Below are positions 61,961-64,000 of a stretch of DNA of 64,000 nucleotides, piece after piece. Positions within the stretch are counted from its first letter, which is position 1, and each line of letters begins with the position of its first letter. The DNA is from Streptomyces kronopolitis. GTDB lineage: Bacteria; Actinomycetota; Actinomycetes; Streptomycetales; Streptomycetaceae. A program made the position numbers and the translations under genes. Below the pieces are notes generated by a model that did not search any database, had not been told where the DNA came from, and saw only the letters and a list, made by a program, of their open reading frames with translations. The stretch spans positions 124,001 to 188,000 of the forward strand of contig NZ_BMND01000008.1 in NCBI RefSeq assembly GCF_014646275.1, given 5' to 3'.

Positions 61961-64000
61961 CTACAGCCAGCTGCCGAACCGGCGGATGTACCAGGTCTTC
62001 ACTCCCTGGGTGAGCAGGCAGTACGCGCCCAGCGTCGCGACCAGCCACGGGAAGTAGGCCATCGGCAGCGCCTGCATCCCGAGCACACCGGCCAGCGGCG
62101 AGAACGGCAGGTACAGGCCGATCGCCGTCACGGCCGCCGTCATCAGCATCACCGGGAGGGTCGCGCGCGACTGCACGAAGGGGATCCGGCGGGTACGCAG
62201 CATGTGGACGACCAGCGTCTGGGTCAGCAGGCCCTCGACGAACCAGCCGGACTGGAACAGCGCCTGGTGGACCTCGCTGTTCGCCCCGAACACATGCCAC
62301 ATCAGCAGGAAGGTGGTGATGTCGAAGACCGAGCTGGTCGGCCCGAGGACGAGCATGAAGCGGCCGATGCCCCGGGCGTCCCAGGTGCGCGGGGTGCGCA
62401 GGTAGTCGCGGTCCATCCGGTCCCACGGGGTGGCCAGCTGGGAGATGTCGTACAGCAGGTTCTGCACGAGCAGTTGCATGGCCAGCATCGGCTGGAAGGG
62501 GAGGAACGCGGACGCGGCCAGTACCGAGAAGACGTTCCCGAAGTTCGAGGAGGCCGTCATCTTGAGGTACTTGATGGTGTTGCCGAAGGTCAGCCGGCCG
62601 CGCAGCACGCCCTGCTCCAGGACCATCAGGTCCTTCTCCAGCAGGATGATGTCCGCGGACTCCTTGGCGATGTCGACGGCGGTGTCGACGGAGATGCCGA
62701 CGTCGGCGTCGCGCAGCGCGGCGGCGTCGTTGATGCCGTCGCCCAGGAATCCGACGGTGTGCCCGTCGGCCTGCAGCGCCCGGACGATCCGGGCCTTCTG
62801 GGTGGGGTCGGCCTTGGCGAAGACCGTGGTGGTGCGGGTGAGCGCGCGCAGTTGCGCCTCGTCGAGGCCGTCGAGTTCGGCGCCGGTGACCACGGTGCCG
62901 ACGTCCAGGCCCACGTCCGCGCAGACCCGGGCGGCGACCAGCTCGTTGTCGCCGGTGATGACCTTGACCGCGATCCCGCTGTCGGCGAGGGCCGCCAGCG
63001 CCCGGGCGGCGTCCTGCTTCGGCGGGTCGAGGAAGGCCAGGAAGCCGATCAGGGTCAGCCCGGACTCGTCCTCGACGCCGTAGGTGCCCCGGGGCTCGTC
63101 GACGGTCCGGGTGGCCACCGCCAGCACCCGCATGCCCTGGCGCTGGTGGTAGGCGGCGGTGTGCAGGACCTCGCGGCGCAGGGCGTCGGTCAGCTCGGCG
63201 CGGCGGCCGCCGCCGGCCAGATGTCCGCACCGGTCGAGCACTTCCTCGACGGCGCCCTTGGTGATCAGGATGTGCTCGCCGGCCGGCCCGTCCGCGCCGT
63301 TGCGGCGCAGTACGACCGACATCCGCCGCCGTGCGAAGTCGAAGGGGATCTCGTCGACCAGCGTGAAGCGCGCGTCGACGACAACCTCCTCGGCCTCGTG
63401 CATCCGGTCGATGACGGCCTGGTCCAGCAGGTTGCGCAGCCCGGTCTGGAAGTGGCTGTTGAGGTAGGCGTACTCCAACACCTCGTCGTCGGGCTCGCCG
63501 TGGATGTCGAGGTAGCTGTCCAGGACGATCCGGTCCTCGGTGAGGGTGCCGGTCTTGTCCGTGCACAGCACGTCCATCGCGCCCAGGTTCTGGATCGCGT
63601 TGAGCCGCTTGACGACGACCTTGCGGCGGGACAGCGCGACCGCGCCGCGCGCCAGGTTGGTGGTGACGACCATCGGCAGCATCTCGGGCGTGAGGCCGAC
63701 GGCGACGGCCACCGCGAAGGTGAAGGCCTCGGCCCAGTCACCCTTGGTGATCCCGTTGATCAGGAAGACGATGGGGACCATCACCAGCATGAAGCGGATC
63801 AGCAGCATGCTGACCTTCTTCACGCCGGTGTCGAAGCCGGTCTCCGGCCGCTCGCCGGTCAGCGCGTCGGCCATGGAGCCGAAGTAGGTGTCCGAGCCGG
63901 TCGCCACGACCACACCGGTCGCGGTGCCGGAGGTCACCGAGGTGCCGGCGAGGGCGAGGTTGTCGGCCTCGACCGGGTCGCGGGTCAGCCGCTGCCCGTC
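61961..64000 (-). CDS. mgtA: P-type magnesium-transporting ATPase, MgtA-like (partial, 5' end outside)
   Basis: The frame is open from the right edge to a stop at 61961, giving the last 679 residues of a protein usually about 900 long. Visible: the phosphorylation loop LCTDKTGTLTEDR, KGAVEEVLDRCG, the GDGINDAAALRDADVGISVD hinge, and six C-terminal membrane segments. LKMTASSNFGNVFSVLAASAFLPF is typical of MgtA/MgtB (P3B). It uses ATP to bring magnesium into the cell. The missing part is the N-terminal actuator region. Confidence 0.92.
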   Translation of the reverse strand, partial: DGQRLTRDPVEADNLALAGTSVTSGTATGVVVATGSDTYFGSMADALTGERPETGFDTGVKKVSMLLIRFMLVMVPIVFLINGITKGDWAEAFTFAVAVAVGLTPEMLPMVVTTNLARGAVALSRRKVVVKRLNAIQNLGAMDVLCTDKTGTLTEDRIVLDSYLDIHGEPDDEVLEYAYLNSHFQTGLRNLLDQAVIDRMHEAEEVVVDARFTLVDEIPFDFARRRMSVVLRRNGADGPAGEHILITKGAVEEVLDRCGHLAGGGRRAELTDALRREVLHTAAYHQRQGMRVLAVATRTVDEPRGTYGVEDESGLTLIGFLAFLDPPKQDAARALAALADSGIAVKVITGDNELVAARVCADVGLDVGTVVTGAELDGLDEAQLRALTRTTTVFAKADPTQKARIVRALQADGHTVGFLGDGINDAAALRDADVGISVDTAVDIAKESADIILLEKDLMVLEQGVLRGRLTFGNTIKYLKMTASSNFGNVFSVLAASAFLPFQPMLAMQLLVQNLLYDISQLATPWDRMDRDYLRTPRTWDARGIGRFMLVLGPTSSVFDITTFLLMWHVFGANSEVHQALFQSGWFVEGLLTQTLVVHMLRTRRIPFVQSRATLPVMLMTAAVTAIGLYLPFSPLAGVLGMQALPMAYFPWLVATLGAYCLLTQGVKTWYIRRFGSWL

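Noticed and set aside
1..64000. Search by eye for tRNA, rRNA, CRISPR arrays, IS elements, phage genes and attachment sites
   Set aside because: None supported: no transposase or integrase, no regularly spaced repeats, no CCA-ending tRNA-like structure.

Overview
The window is 64 kb of very GC-rich actinobacterial chromosome, almost certainly Streptomyces. The evidence is the codon usage, the many GTG starts, the 4-base ATGA/GTGA start-stop couplings, Streptomyces-type small proteins (DUF6278-like, DUF5955-like), an LAxTG sortase substrate and rare in-frame TTA codons. No rRNA, tRNA, CRISPR array, insertion sequence or phage gene was seen. It reads as ordinary chromosome with one unusual operon and one well-developed catabolic gene group.

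Layout. 0-12 kb: end of a small conserved gene, a methyltransferase, a secreted CocE-type hydrolase, a four-gene glutamate-type ABC importer (gluABCD order), a secreted SGNH esterase, exonuclease III, an MBL-fold hydrolase and a PcaL-type enol-lactonase/decarboxylase fusion. 12-17.5 kb: a tiny sortase-anchored protein, a secreted protein with a TTA codon, a frameshifted DUF1254/DUF1214 gene facing a PucR-like regulator, and an MpaB-domain protein fused to four EF-hands. 17.9-23.5 kb: a tightly coupled five-gene operon (51-aa peptide, ABC exporter, double-Nudix protein, 28-aa Cys-containing peptide, and a methyltransferase-Nudix-PIMT fusion). It has the look of an undescribed ribosomal-peptide (RiPP) locus. 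23.5-30.4 kb: a sugar ABC system with two paralogous binding lipoproteins, a ROK protein and a GntR regulator. 30.6-37 kb: VOC proteins, a thioesterase, a secreted PheC-like protein, a KDPG-type aldolase, a secreted RNase Sa homologue and an XRE-cupin regulator with a clear palindrome in front.

37-54 kb is a purine, allantoin and glyoxylate catabolic region: allantoinase, an IclR (AllR-like) repressor, a MocA-like nucleotidyltransferase, malate synthase, a purine permease, 8-oxoguanine deaminase, the uraD-uraH-uricase operon, hydroxypyruvate isomerase, tartronate semialdehyde reductase and catalase. Together these would import purines, oxidise urate to allantoin, open the allantoin ring, and return glyoxylate to central metabolism through malate synthase or the glycerate route, with catalase removing the peroxide made by uricase. 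A 17-19 bp palindrome of the form TTCAACA-N3-TGTTGAA lies in front of allB, uraD, the catalase gene and, in a weaker form, aceB. In three of these it overlaps a plausible -35 hexamer, so these genes probably form one repressor regulon.

54-64 kb: a zinc-ribbon protein with a degenerate Mrr-like nuclease domain, four GNAT acetyltransferases including an Eis-type enzyme, a YjbR-type protein, two acyl-CoA synthetases, and the 3' two-thirds of an MgtA-type P-type ATPase running off the right edge. Identifications come from reading the sequence and recalling protein families; no database search was possible.
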